Positions 26,458 to 35,368 of a stretch of 45,078 nucleotides of DNA are shown one piece after another. The stretch lies in assembly GCA_025353725.1 (NCBI GenBank), contig JANXOF010000085.1:1-45078 (forward strand), given 5' to 3'. The DNA is from Polyangiaceae bacterium (GTDB taxonomy: Bacteria; Myxococcota_A; Polyangia; Polyangiales; Polyangiaceae). The notes under the pieces are model-generated. The model saw nothing but the letters and a program-made list of their open reading frames with translations, was not told the DNA's origin and ran no database searches. A program made the position numbers and the translations under genes. Every line of letters begins with the position of its first letter. Position 1 is the first letter of the stretch.

Positions 26458-26644
26458 GGGGGTTTCCGTGATGCCTCCGATCTCTAGAGTGGACTGCCCG
26501 GTGAAAAAGGATCACGCAGTCTGCAATCTTGAAAAAATAGCTCCGACTTGTCGTGCGATCTGCGTTCCGCGAGCCACGAAATCCAAGCGGAGAACGCCCT
26601 CGAAGGGCTTCCCACGTGCCTTCGGTGCAATGCAAAAGGTGGCG
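26458..26644. promoter_or_regulatory. Upstream region of the sigma operon
   Basis: This 187-base gap carries the sigma operon's promoter and the end region of the GIY-YIG gene. On the minus strand an AT-rich tract (GCTATTTTTTCAAG at about 26530-26545) and a GGAGG at about 26476 are visible. No confident -35/-10 pair is seen. Confidence 0.35.
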
Positions 26645-26998
26645 CTATCGGCAACGAGCGACAGGCAAGAGAGAACGCGCGAACGCGGCCAATCTCCGCG
26701 GCCCTAAAAGGGTCTCCTTGGTAGTTCGTGGTAGGGCTTTTACTGCCATCTCGAGCCGCAGAGCTTCGCCTTTGGACGGGCAGCGCCGCACGGCGCATAG
26801 CTCGAGCGGGCCTCGCCCTCGCGTGTACTTTGCACCCTTACCCGCCTCGTGCGCGCGAATTCGCTCGGCCACATCGCGAGCTATGCCGGTATAGAGCGAG
26901 CCATCTGCACAGCGCACCACGTAAACAAACCATCGGTCGACGGCGTCGGCGCTTTTTGCCCTTGATTTTGGCGGCACGGCTGGACTCACCGGACTCAC
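26645..26998 (-). CDS. GIY-YIG nuclease family protein (UPF0213/YhbQ-like)
   Basis: A 117-residue protein with the GIY-YIG fold: VYVVRCADGSLYTGIARDVA followed by ERIRAHEAGKGAKYTRGRGP and a LRLEMAVKAL helix. It matches the small single-domain YhbQ/YazA family, whose role is not firmly known. The start is GTG at 26998, overlapping the thioesterase stop (GTGA), which supports translational coupling. A longer frame upstream would overlap the thioesterase and is rejected. Confidence 0.9.
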   Translation of the reverse strand: MSPVSPAVPPKSRAKSADAVDRWFVYVVRCADGSLYTGIARDVAERIRAHEAGKGAKYTRGRGPLELCAVRRCPSKGEALRLEMAVKALPRTTKETLLGPRRLAAFARSLLPVARCR

Positions 26999-27879
26999 TT
27001 TAGCCGCTTGCGAATGAGCCCCTCCTGCATCACCGAGGCGACGAGCTTGCCCTCCTGTGTAAAGACGCGCCCGCGCGCGAGACCTCGACCCCCGTGCGCC
27101 GCAGGGCTGTCGAGAACATAAAGGAGCCACTCGTCAACCCGGAAGGGTTGATGAAACCACATCACGTGGTCAAGGCTCGCTATCTGCATCCCGGGCGTGA
27201 GCCACGATACGCGGTGGGGCATGAGCGCCGTCGTAATGAGAGAATGGTCCGACGCGTAGGCGAGGAGATAGCCGTGCAGCGCCGGATCGTCGGGAAGCTT
27301 TCCCATCGCCTTGAGCCACACCATGCGTTGCGGCGACTTGGCAAAAGGTTTGAAGGGGTCATCTTCGTCGGCCTCGGAGTCACCGCCTACCGGACGAAGC
27401 TCGAACGGGCGCGGCACCGTCACGAGCTCGTGAAGGCGTTTGGGTAGCCTGTCGAGGTACGGAAGCGCGCGCTCTTGCTCCGTCGGCTGCGACTCGGGCG
27501 GCGGTGCCGATGGCATCGCGTCTTGGTGCTCGAAGCCTACCTCATCGACTTGAAACGAGGCCGCCATGTTAAAAATGGCTTTGCCGCTTTGGATCGCGAC
27601 GACGCGCCGTGTCGTAAACGAACCTCCGTCGCGAATGCGGTCGACATCGTAAATAATGGGCTTTGAGACGTCGCCAGAGCGCAAAAAGAAAGCATTCATG
27701 GAGTGAACGCGGCGCTCGGGCGGCACGGTCTGTACGGCCGCGGAGAGCGCTTGCCCGAGCACCTGGCCGCCAAACACGGCCCCCCAGCCTAAATCCTGGC
27801 TTTGGCCACGGAAGAGGTTTTCCTCGATCCGTTCTAGGGCGAGCTGCTCAACGAGCTCATCAAGGACATTTTTGGTCAT
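26995..27879 (-). CDS. tesB: Acyl-CoA thioesterase II (TesB family)
   Basis: A 294-residue double hot-dog thioesterase that hydrolyses medium- to long-chain acyl-CoA. Hallmarks are RVHSMNAFFLRSGD, DRIRDGGSFTTRRVVAIQSG, and in the second domain SLDHVMWFHQPFRVDEWLLY followed by GGRGLARGRVF. The length is typical (about 285). It is divergent from the bitopic protein gene. It is coupled to the GIY-YIG gene downstream, a pairing with no obvious functional link. Confidence 0.95.
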   Translation of the reverse strand: MTKNVLDELVEQLALERIEENLFRGQSQDLGWGAVFGGQVLGQALSAAVQTVPPERRVHSMNAFFLRSGDVSKPIIYDVDRIRDGGSFTTRRVVAIQSGKAIFNMAASFQVDEVGFEHQDAMPSAPPPESQPTEQERALPYLDRLPKRLHELVTVPRPFELRPVGGDSEADEDDPFKPFAKSPQRMVWLKAMGKLPDDPALHGYLLAYASDHSLITTALMPHRVSWLTPGMQIASLDHVMWFHQPFRVDEWLLYVLDSPAAHGGRGLARGRVFTQEGKLVASVMQEGLIRKRLK

Positions 27880-27995
27880 TGCGGTGAGATCAATCTACCG
27901 GCCAGCGCAGACGTGGTCCGTTTTTCTGCGCTATTTCGCCCTCAACATCAGAAACGAGCCACCAATGCCTCAGGTCCCGTAATCTGGTCGTAGCG

Positions 27996-29360
27996 ATGAC
28001 AAACACGCAAATCTTCATCGCCGCGCTCTTCGCTGTCGCGGCCGCGGCTTATTTTTGGATAGCTCGAAAAAAGGAGGCGCTTCCGACGAAGCCCAGCCCT
28101 GCGAAGGAGGGGGAGAAGGCCGAACCGCGCCACGATGACAGCGCCGAGAAGGCTGCGGCGAAGGAGCGCGCCGACGCGAAGGCTCGAGCCGAGGCCAAAG
28201 CGCTCGCGAGCGCCGACGAGCAAGCGAGGGAAAAGGCCGTGCTTGTCGCTGCGGGCGAAGCGAAGGTGCGTGTCGAGCCTCTCAAAACGCCGCTCGCCGA
28301 AAGCTTCGCACCGCCCGAGGTCAATCAAAACCCTCCGCCCCCGTCGAGCTCGAGCCCCGCGTCTCGGCAGCTCGCGCCCCTTCGCGCGAGCGTTCCCTCC
28401 GCAAAGATGGTGGCCCCGAAGGCGCCCTCGATCAAAGTGCCGTCCGTACCTTCCGCGTCGCGCGTCGAGCCTTCGACCGCGCCTCCTCCGGGCTCGAGCG
28501 AAGCGTCACGGCCCGTCGCGTCCGAGAGCTTCGCTGAGCCAGGCAAGCCCCCGCCCTCGGCGTCACTCCGTCCTGCCGCCACCCAGTCTGACGCGCCTAC
28601 TCGAATCGGGATTCCTTTACCCATTTCGACTCCCGTGGTCGCTCCAGCACGCGCGGCTGCGCAGGTCCCGGTCCCCGCTTCTGGTCCGACCGCAGCCCCT
28701 GCGCCCTTTGCCCCCCCTGCGCCTTCCCTCAAGCAGGCCGTGCCGGTTGCGGCTCCCCCTCCGGCCATAAAAAGCGAACCGCGGCTCCCCCCAGCCGTCG
28801 CTTTCGTGCCCGCGACGGTGGCGGTCGACGCCCCTGGGTCTCATGCAGCGGAGTCTGCCAAGGCGAGCGAACCTACGACGAGTGACTCGTTCAATAAGGT
28901 GGACGAAAAGGCCGCTGCCGTAGCGGTTCCGACGAAGGACGAATTTGACCTGACGCTCGCCGACTTGGACTCGAGGCCCAAGCTCGACGCAAAACCCTCC
29001 GTGGTTCCGGTACCGCTAGTCGCCAAGCCAGCGATTGCCTCAGAAACTGCGGAACTCGAAAAGAACGACCCCGACCACGCGAAGGCCCGGCGGTTCTCAC
29101 GGGTCGCGGTCAGCGAAATCAAGCTCTATCACGAGCAAGAAGTGGTGGAGGGACGCGTCGCCAAAGACCTCTGGCGACGCCTGAACCAAGACATCATGAT
29201 GTCGGTTCAAACGTACGAAAAGCGCGTTCCGCAAGCCGTTCGTGACCGGTTCGACTACCTCTACGACGAGCTCATTCGTCAGCTCGCAGAGGGTAAACCG
29301 GAACTACTCGGCCCCGACGCGCCGGGAGCCACGGCGAAGGCACGACCCCTGAGGAAGTAA
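27996..29360 (+). CDS. Bitopic membrane protein with Pro/Ala-rich linker and conserved C-terminal module
   Basis: A 454-residue protein. An N-terminal membrane helix (about 5-22, IFIAALFAVAAAAYFWI) is followed by a charged coiled region rich in Glu/Ala/Lys (about 30-95), then a long Ala/Pro/Ser linker (95-350). A conserved C-terminal module (about 363-440) begins RRFSRVAVSEIKLYHEQEVV and goes on with GRVAKDLWRRLNQDI and RFDYLYDELIRQLAEGKPE. I recall this module from other myxobacterial proteins, often at the C-terminus of signalling or zinc-ribbon proteins. Its function is unknown. The start is the ATG at 27996, just after a divergent gap. Confidence 0.78.
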   Translation: MTNTQIFIAALFAVAAAAYFWIARKKEALPTKPSPAKEGEKAEPRHDDSAEKAAAKERADAKARAEAKALASADEQAREKAVLVAAGEAKVRVEPLKTPLAESFAPPEVNQNPPPPSSSSPASRQLAPLRASVPSAKMVAPKAPSIKVPSVPSASRVEPSTAPPPGSSEASRPVASESFAEPGKPPPSASLRPAATQSDAPTRIGIPLPISTPVVAPARAAAQVPVPASGPTAAPAPFAPPAPSLKQAVPVAAPPPAIKSEPRLPPAVAFVPATVAVDAPGSHAAESAKASEPTTSDSFNKVDEKAAAVAVPTKDEFDLTLADLDSRPKLDAKPSVVPVPLVAKPAIASETAELEKNDPDHAKARRFSRVAVSEIKLYHEQEVVEGRVAKDLWRRLNQDIMMSVQTYEKRVPQAVRDRFDYLYDELIRQLAEGKPELLGPDAPGATAKARPLRK

Positions 29361-29441
29361 CGCTCCAAACGCCGGGACGAAGTCGCTGGATTCGACGCGC
29401 GCCCACCTCGCGCACCGAGCGCCGTGCGTCACGGTGAGAGC

Positions 29442-29846
29442 CTACTTGCCGAACGCTTGCTTCATGTAGGCCACAACGTCCGCCACCTGTTGATCCGACA
29501 GGGAGGATTGTTTTGGCATTTGCGCCTTTTTGCCTGCAACGCCGTTCAGAATGTACCCAGCGAGTTCGTCGACCGGGTCGTTCTTTGACGGCTCGGCCAG
29601 CTCCGGGAAGAGTCCATCTGCGCCGGAGCCGGTTCCGTCAGACTTGTGGCACGAGGCGCACGACGGGGAACTCGACGTCTCATACACAGTTTTGCCAGCC
29701 GTGGCGTTGCCCGTGAGCTTGGTGATGTTCAGGAGCCTTTCCGAGACGGTGGCCGTCGTGGGCGCGGGCGTTGACGTTGTGCTCGCACAGGCCACGAGGG
29801 CGAACGAGGTCATAAGCGAGGAGGCTAGAAGGCTTGATTTCATCAA
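29442..29846 (-). CDS. c-type cytochrome lipoprotein
   Basis: A 134-residue protein. A lipoprotein signal ends TSFALVAC (Cys20). The heme-binding motif is CASCH (Cys63, Cys66, His67) and the axial Met is in KKAQMPKQ. The C-terminal helix LSDQQVADVVAYMKQAFGK is typical of small class I cytochromes. It should carry electrons in the periplasm, tethered to a membrane. No cytochrome partner genes are adjacent. Confidence 0.93.
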   Translation of the reverse strand: MMKSSLLASSLMTSFALVACASTTSTPAPTTATVSERLLNITKLTGNATAGKTVYETSSSPSCASCHKSDGTGSGADGLFPELAEPSKNDPVDELAGYILNGVAGKKAQMPKQSSLSDQQVADVVAYMKQAFGK

Positions 29847-29943
29847 TTCCCGGAGTATCCCAGGAAGCGTCGCTTGGCGACCCGTTCCAGGGCGCGGTGG
29901 GCATCTTTTTAGCGAGGTCTGGTCCGGACAGAGCTTTGCACCC

Positions 29944-30606
29944 TCATGCCATCAAGGCTTGCATCACGAGCGCGACGTGAGTGACTAAGAACGCGCTGCC
30001 GAGGCAGACCAAGAGGTGAAACACCTCGTGGTAGCCAAAAACGCGCGGAGCGGGATCCGGTCGCTGCATCGCGTACACGAGCGCGCCCACGGTATAGGTA
30101 AGGCCGCTCGCGCCCAGCCACGCGATACACGGCGTACCGACGAGAGGCGCGCGGCGCGCGACCTCGAACACGCTCATCCACCCTAGAGCGAGGTAGAATA
30201 CGGCCGTCAGCCACTTTGGCGCATTCGACCAAGCCACCGCTTTCAGGACTCCGCACCCGACGCCGAGCCAGACGGCGTGGAGAGCTCGATGCCCACCCGT
30301 AGGCGAAGCGGCCAGCGCGAAGAGCGGTGTATACCCGCCGCCGATGAACAGGAAAATGACGGCGTGGTCAAGACGCTGCATGCGAGCGCGCGCCAAGGGC
30401 CGCCACTGCACACGGTGGTAACAGGCGCTCGTACCGAACAGGAGAACGAGCGTACCTCCGAAAACAAGAACTGACGCGTACCCGGCCGAGGTGTGCGCTC
30501 GCCTCACGAGCAGCGCCGTGACCACGAGCGCGACGACAAACGCGACTTGGTGGGAGACGCCGCGCAGAATCGGCTTATCCACGTGGCGTAGGGGTGTCTG
30601 TGGCAT
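29944..30606 (-). CDS. PAQR / hemolysin III-family membrane protein
   Basis: A 220-residue seven-helix membrane protein of the PAQR (adiponectin-receptor / TrhA / hemolysin III) family. Conserved residues likely to bind metal are in SACYHRVQW, LDHAVIFLFIGGGYTP and GYHEVFHLLVCLG. Bacterial members are suggested to affect membrane fluidity or lipid hydrolysis; the hemolysin label comes from early work. The ATG at 30606 is preferred over a TTG at 30615. It is divergent from the beta-rich lipoprotein gene. Confidence 0.93.
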   Translation of the reverse strand: MPQTPLRHVDKPILRGVSHQVAFVVALVVTALLVRRAHTSAGYASVLVFGGTLVLLFGTSACYHRVQWRPLARARMQRLDHAVIFLFIGGGYTPLFALAASPTGGHRALHAVWLGVGCGVLKAVAWSNAPKWLTAVFYLALGWMSVFEVARRAPLVGTPCIAWLGASGLTYTVGALVYAMQRPDPAPRVFGYHEVFHLLVCLGSAFLVTHVALVMQALMA

Positions 30607-30695
30607 CGTGCTCAAGAGCGCGACTTACTTCGTCTCAAGCTCGCGTGCGACGAGATCCGACGTACACTTAGAGTCCGCCCCCGCCCCGAGGTGCC

Positions 30696-31454
30696 ATGAC
30701 TCCTTCGTCGTTGTTGCAAAGCGTCTCGCGTCTCTCTTTGGGCTTTGCTGTTGCCGGTGTCGGGGCGGCGGCTATCGCGGCTGGCGGACTCACGGCGGCG
30801 TGCGGAGCCGACAACGCCATCTCCACAGCAGCGGAGGTCGCTTCCGGCTCGAGCGACGGTGGCACCCCGATAGCCATCGTCGATTCCCCTGATTTGCCCG
30901 ACACAGATGTTCCGTACATGTCTCATGCGGATGCGGGATGCCCCGTAAAGTTCGTCGGCCCGAAAAAGGGGACCATCGCCCTGAGCATCCCTCGCGCAGG
31001 CGCCGCTACGCCCATCGCGTGGAAGACGCCCCTCAACGCGCTTGCCGTCGATGGGCAGTTTTCACGAGCCGAGCTCGACATCGACCAAGAGAGCGAATAC
31101 CTGCGAATCACGGGCTACGGCTTTTCGTTGCCGTCGACGGTGACGATCAAAGGTGTCGTCGTGCAGCTAAAGCGTCAGGGCGCGAATGCCATCTCCGATG
31201 GCCTTATCGCACTTTGGCTCGATGGAGTTCCCGCCGACAGACCCAAGGTACTGAAAAATCCGTGGCCGAAAGCGCTAGGAACGCACCACTATGGCCAAGA
31301 GGTGGATACGTGGGGCAATGATCTAACGCCTGAAATCCTATCCAAACCTGGCTTCGGCACTCAGCTTTATGCCAAGCGAAGTGCCGATACAGGGACGGGC
31401 GCCATCGCCGCGGAGGTCGAATCACTCCAGATCACGGTTTGGTATTGCGAATAA
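30696..31454 (+). CDS. Beta-rich lipoprotein, unknown function
   Basis: A 252-residue protein with an export signal (about 1-36, ending AAGGLTAAC). The mature part is a beta-sandwich-like domain: ITGYGFSLPSTVTIKGVVVQ, VDTWGNDLTPEILSKPGFG and a terminal AEVESLQITVWY. Such patterns occur in extracellular adhesive or carbohydrate-associated proteins, but I cannot assign a family. A good ribosome site (GAGGT) precedes the ATG. Its 3' end overlaps the convergent methyltransferase gene by 23 bases. Confidence 0.8.
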   Translation: MTPSSLLQSVSRLSLGFAVAGVGAAAIAAGGLTAACGADNAISTAAEVASGSSDGGTPIAIVDSPDLPDTDVPYMSHADAGCPVKFVGPKKGTIALSIPRAGAATPIAWKTPLNALAVDGQFSRAELDIDQESEYLRITGYGFSLPSTVTIKGVVVQLKRQGANAISDGLIALWLDGVPADRPKVLKNPWPKALGTHHYGQEVDTWGNDLTPEILSKPGFGTQLYAKRSADTGTGAIAAEVESLQITVWYCE

Positions 31455-32247
31455 AGGGTACCCAGCCGAAGCGTGCGCGGACGTCGTGCATCGTTTGGGT
31501 ATACCCTCCGTTTTGATCTCTCACGACGAACGGCGGCTCCAGCGTCGCCGCAGGGTCGACTGGTCGCCCAAGACCACAAGCGAATAGCGAGAAAAGAGGA
31601 GGAAGTCCCTCGCGTGGCACGACGTCGCGATGTGCCTTTACCGTAAAGCCTTCGTCGTGCACGGCCGCCAGCGCCCGCGCCTTTTGTGGCCAGGGGAAGC
31701 AAAACACAAAAAGGCCCTCGGGCGCGAGATGACGCTTCGCGGCTCGGGCGTAGTCACGGACGTCTCCACGCAGTTCGAACCGAGCGTGCGCTTTTTGCCC
31801 GTCGGCGGGCACAATCCCGGCTTTGATATCGAAGTAGGGTGGGCTCCCCGTCACGAGCGGAAACGGCTCTTCCGCCGCAAAGTCCCGAAGATCACCGCAG
31901 CGCGCGTCGACGCGTGCCTCGAGTCCGTTCGCGCGTAGATTTTCGCCAAGAAGGCGAAAGCTCACGGCTTGAGCTTCGATACACGTAAGTCGCATCGTCA
32001 GCGGCATACCCGCGAGCACGAGCAGTCCGACCGTACCGATTCCGGTACCCAGGTCGAGCGCTCGTGTCACGTGCGGGCTTTTCTCGAGCGCGTACCACCC
32101 GGTAAGTAGGTCGTCGGTAGAATGCCGATGGCCCTTTTTTCTCTGGAAAATACGAAGCGTAGAGGTCAAACCGTCGATGGTGATGATTTCACCAAACTCA
32201 TTTTCGAGGACGCGTCGTCGCGCCTCGAGCGCATCAGGCGACAGCAT
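31432..32247 (-). CDS. TrmN6-like SAM methyltransferase
   Basis: A 271-residue methyltransferase. Motif I is LDLGTGIGTVGLLVLAG (about 64-80) and the catalytic N-P-P-Y-type motif is GSPPYF (134-139), usual for amine methylation of adenine in tRNA or DNA. An upstream QRKKGHRHSTDDLLTGWYAL segment is typical of the tRNA1(Val) m6A37 (TrmN6/YfiC) family. The start ATG at 32247 shares one base with the pssA stop (TAATG). The two are coupled, though functionally unrelated. Confidence 0.9.
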   Translation of the reverse strand: MLSPDALEARRRVLENEFGEIITIDGLTSTLRIFQRKKGHRHSTDDLLTGWYALEKSPHVTRALDLGTGIGTVGLLVLAGMPLTMRLTCIEAQAVSFRLLGENLRANGLEARVDARCGDLRDFAAEEPFPLVTGSPPYFDIKAGIVPADGQKAHARFELRGDVRDYARAAKRHLAPEGLFVFCFPWPQKARALAAVHDEGFTVKAHRDVVPREGLPPLFSLFACGLGRPVDPAATLEPPFVVRDQNGGYTQTMHDVRARFGWVPFIRNTKP

Positions 32248-32948
32248 TAGGGCTTTGGAATCCGAAACGTGCTCACCATCAACGCGCCGTTCAGCGCATA
32301 AATGAGCGCGAGCGGGTGCAACACGAACGGGCCGAGGATAAAGCCACCGAGCCAAATCGACGACCCAACGCGCCCTTGCGCGAACGCAATACCGAGCGCC
32401 AAAACGAGCACGAGGCTCGTAGGGATCGGCGTTCCCTCGTAGTATTTTACTTTGCCGTTTTCGTCCGAAAGCGCCGCGGCGGTGACGTTGTAGCGCGCGA
32501 GGCGACTGATCCCGCAGGCGACGAAAAAGCAGAGTGCGACGCCGTCCCAACCCCCGCGCAGCCCGAGCGCGAAGGCGAGCGCCGCGGGAGCGACGCCGAA
32601 AGAAACAATGTCCGCGAGAGAATCGAGGTCGGCGCCAAGAGGCGAGGATTTCCGCCGCCAGCGCGCGACGGCGCCGTCAAGCGCGTCGCAGACGAGAGCC
32701 AGGGGGAGCAGCACGAAGGCGGCCCAGATGGCGGGACGCTCCCCCGTCGCGACATAGCTCATACTGGCGAGCACGGCGCCAGTGCCGCAAAACGCGTTGC
32801 CCAGCGTAATAAGGTCGGCAAGCACAAAGGTGCGCACCATCGAAAAGGGCACTTTTTTGACCCGCGAGGCTGTCGCTAACGCGGCATCGGACGCGTCGGA
32901 TCGCTCGGTTCCAAGGCGTGCGCTAGATTCGGGTTTGGGGATGGCCAT
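32247..32948 (-). CDS. pssA: CDP-diacylglycerol-serine O-phosphatidyltransferase
   Basis: A 233-residue membrane enzyme that makes phosphatidylserine. The CDP-alcohol phosphatidyltransferase signature DG-x2-AR-x8-G-x3-D-x3-D is complete (LDGAVARWRRKSSPLGADLD, then SLAD). About seven hydrophobic segments fit the family. The ATG at 32948 is chosen; the frame continues upstream without coding character. It follows a divergent gap to the large repeat lipoprotein gene. Confidence 0.95.
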   Translation of the reverse strand: MAIPKPESSARLGTERSDASDAALATASRVKKVPFSMVRTFVLADLITLGNAFCGTGAVLASMSYVATGERPAIWAAFVLLPLALVCDALDGAVARWRRKSSPLGADLDSLADIVSFGVAPAALAFALGLRGGWDGVALCFFVACGISRLARYNVTAAALSDENGKVKYYEGTPIPTSLVLVLALGIAFAQGRVGSSIWLGGFILGPFVLHPLALIYALNGALMVSTFRIPKP

Positions 32949-33106
32949 CGCGGAACTCGTCGGACGTCGGAGACTACCTCGAGTCGCCCCCGGAGGCCAA
33001 ACCGCTTCGGAAAGCGTCCGTGCACGACGCACGACGTACGCCCGAAACCGCCGTCAACCGACCAGGCATGATAGCGGGTGGTCGCGTCCGATAGACCCGA
33101 CGCCGA

Positions 33107-35134
33107 TCACCTGAACCGCATGCAGCGTGCTCCGAAAGACCCCCCCTTCATGCGCGGCGTCGTCTGCTGCAAGCGGTGGTGGATGATACTTCCCCAACTG
33201 ACGCCGTAGCCCCGATAGTCAAATCGCGCCGTATCCGGACGCAAGACGGCCTCTTCGAGGTTGCCTTTGAGGTCCATCCACGGCTCATCGGCCGGGTTGA
33301 TGCGCACTTGGTCGGCGGGTACGCGGCCGGGTGGGGCGATACGCGACGACCCGTCGTGGGCCGCTTCTCCCCTATCGTTTGGAAAGTAGTAAACCGACGC
33401 GCAGGACTGCGTTCCGTCGGAGAACGTATTGAGCGTATTGCCATTGCAATTTCTCGATTTTCCTCCGACGAGTCGTGGCGGTTCGGGAGACGTCGCCGTC
33501 TGATCCGGCCAAGCGCCGCCCGCGACGTAGTCAAAGACCTCCGTCGTCATGAGCTGGCCGCCATCCCACGCGCAAAAGGCCGCGAACTGACCGAACGGCG
33601 TACAATTGAGCGCTTTTTGGTCGAGTTCGTCCTTGGTGAACGCTTTGCCGAGTGACGCATCGCCGGTGTGTGCCGCTAGGGTCGCAGCGTCGAACCAATA
33701 GGTGCTGAATCCGTACGATTGCGCCGTGTTCGAGCAGTTTAAGTCATGCGACGCGGCATAGTCCGGAATGGGCCCACCAGGCCCACCGGGTCCGGTGATG
33801 TACTCGGGAAAAAAATGAGCTGACGTGAACGTTCGCACAAGGTCCACGTCGATCGTAAAGGTTCCCGCACCGACGCTCCACGTCGATTGTGTCTTACGGT
33901 TCGCGGGATTCAGGTATTCGTCTTGGCCTGGGTAGAGGACATTCGTCGTCGGATTGGTGACGGTAAATGTCGAGTCCGAACCACCCACCAGCGCATTGGG
34001 AAGCGTAGCCTCCCAGCCAGGGTTCCAGCGGTAGGGTGCCGTCGGTCGGTGGGACGCCATGTAATCCCTGATCTTCGGAGCGCCTCCGTTCATTTCAGAC
34101 ACGGCGTCGACAAACGCGCGCATCCGCCCCGCCGTAATCTCATACTTGTCGAGGTAGACCGTCTTTCCGGGTTGCCGGGTGTCCACGTACCCCGAAACGG
34201 GAAGCGTTTTGCAGCACGACTCGTGCGCGGCTTGTGCGTCGCCGGGCTCCGCGACTCCGCACGTGTCGCCACCGAAGCGAGGCTTGCAGCTTGGGATGTC
34301 GACGCACTTCGAGGCATAGGTGCAGGCGGCTTGGCAGTCACTGTCCGCGAGGCAATCTTTCGCCTCGGCGCACTTCTTCGACCCCATCCCTGACCCGCCA
34401 CAGTCCACGTCGGTTTCGCTCCCGTTCTTGACTCCGTCATCATAGCGCGGAGAAGTGCACGTCCTTGTCGCTTCGGAGCAGTAGCCTTCGTCGCAATCGG
34501 AGTTCCCCGCGCAGTCTTTTCCGCTCGCACATTTCGGTGCGTTGGGCCCCCCGCAGTCGACCGCCGTTTCAGCGTTGTTTTTCTTCCCGTCCGTAGGCCC
34601 GATGGGGCCACAGAGGGCCGACGTGCACGTGCCCACGCAATCGGCGCTCTCGAAGCACTTCTGCCCGTCGCGACACAGCCGCACCGGTTTCGCGCTACCG
34701 CCGCAGTCGATGTCAGTCTCCCCGGCGTTCGCGGCTCCATCCGTGTGACTCGCTGGCGCTGGGGTCGCACAGACGAACGCGTCGCAGAAGCCCGATTTGC
34801 AATCCTTCCCGAGCTCGCAGGCTTGGCCGTCCGTGCACGCGGCGTTAGCTCCGGCCTCACCGCAGCCCTTGCTCGTAGGTTGAGCGCACACGCCTTTGAC
34901 GCACGCACCCGTGGCGCACGCTTCGTTGCTGCTGCAGGCCGACTCGGTGCAGCGTACGGCGCAAGCTCCGCCACAATCGACGCCGAGCTCATCGCCGTCG
35001 CGAAGAGCATTCGAGCAACTTGACGGCTCCACATGCGTCGACGACGAGCAGCCCGAAAGCGAAGCTGTCGCAGCCGACAGAACTGACACGAGCGACGCAA
35101 TGGAGAAGAAGAAGGGCGCACGAAGGGACGTCAC
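33107..35134 (-). CDS. Large lipoprotein with four Cys-rich DG-x-DCGG repeats and FGE-like domain
   Basis: A 675-residue surface protein. A signal peptide (VTSLRAPFFFSIASLVSVLS, then ATASLSGC) gives a lipidated Cys. Four Cys-rich repeats of about 45-50 residues follow, each with an acidic turn then VDCGG or IDCGG (for example DGAANAGETDIDCGG and DGVKNGSETDVDCGG). Between the first two is a related Cys cluster. The C-terminal half (about 330-675) is FGE/SUMF1-like: TVYLDKYEITAGRMRAFVDA, FGQFAAFCAWDGGQLMTTEV, MDLKGNLEEAVL and KGGSFGARCMRFR. The GTG at 35134 is preferred because the signal starts there; TTG at 35203 is an alternative. Confidence 0.85.
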   Translation of the reverse strand: MTSLRAPFFFSIASLVSVLSAATASLSGCSSSTHVEPSSCSNALRDGDELGVDCGGACAVRCTESACSSNEACATGACVKGVCAQPTSKGCGEAGANAACTDGQACELGKDCKSGFCDAFVCATPAPASHTDGAANAGETDIDCGGSAKPVRLCRDGQKCFESADCVGTCTSALCGPIGPTDGKKNNAETAVDCGGPNAPKCASGKDCAGNSDCDEGYCSEATRTCTSPRYDDGVKNGSETDVDCGGSGMGSKKCAEAKDCLADSDCQAACTYASKCVDIPSCKPRFGGDTCGVAEPGDAQAAHESCCKTLPVSGYVDTRQPGKTVYLDKYEITAGRMRAFVDAVSEMNGGAPKIRDYMASHRPTAPYRWNPGWEATLPNALVGGSDSTFTVTNPTTNVLYPGQDEYLNPANRKTQSTWSVGAGTFTIDVDLVRTFTSAHFFPEYITGPGGPGGPIPDYAASHDLNCSNTAQSYGFSTYWFDAATLAAHTGDASLGKAFTKDELDQKALNCTPFGQFAAFCAWDGGQLMTTEVFDYVAGGAWPDQTATSPEPPRLVGGKSRNCNGNTLNTFSDGTQSCASVYYFPNDRGEAAHDGSSRIAPPGRVPADQVRINPADEPWMDLKGNLEEAVLRPDTARFDYRGYGVSWGSIIHHRLQQTTPRMKGGSFGARCMRFR

Positions 35135-35368
35135 CGGGAAACCTACGCGCGTCGCAAAAAATTTAGACCGAACCACGCAGCCTCCTACTCGGTTTGTACC
35201 CAACAGACGCGTGACACTCGCGTTTTGTTTGTGCCCATCTCAACCGAAGCCGAGTTCAGCGCCGAGCCTCTCTGCCACGCGCACCCGGTTCGCGCACGAG
35301 GAAAAATTAGGCGCTCCGAGGTCTCCGAGCCCGCGGCAGCCCAATGACAAACCCGCTAAGGTCGCTCG

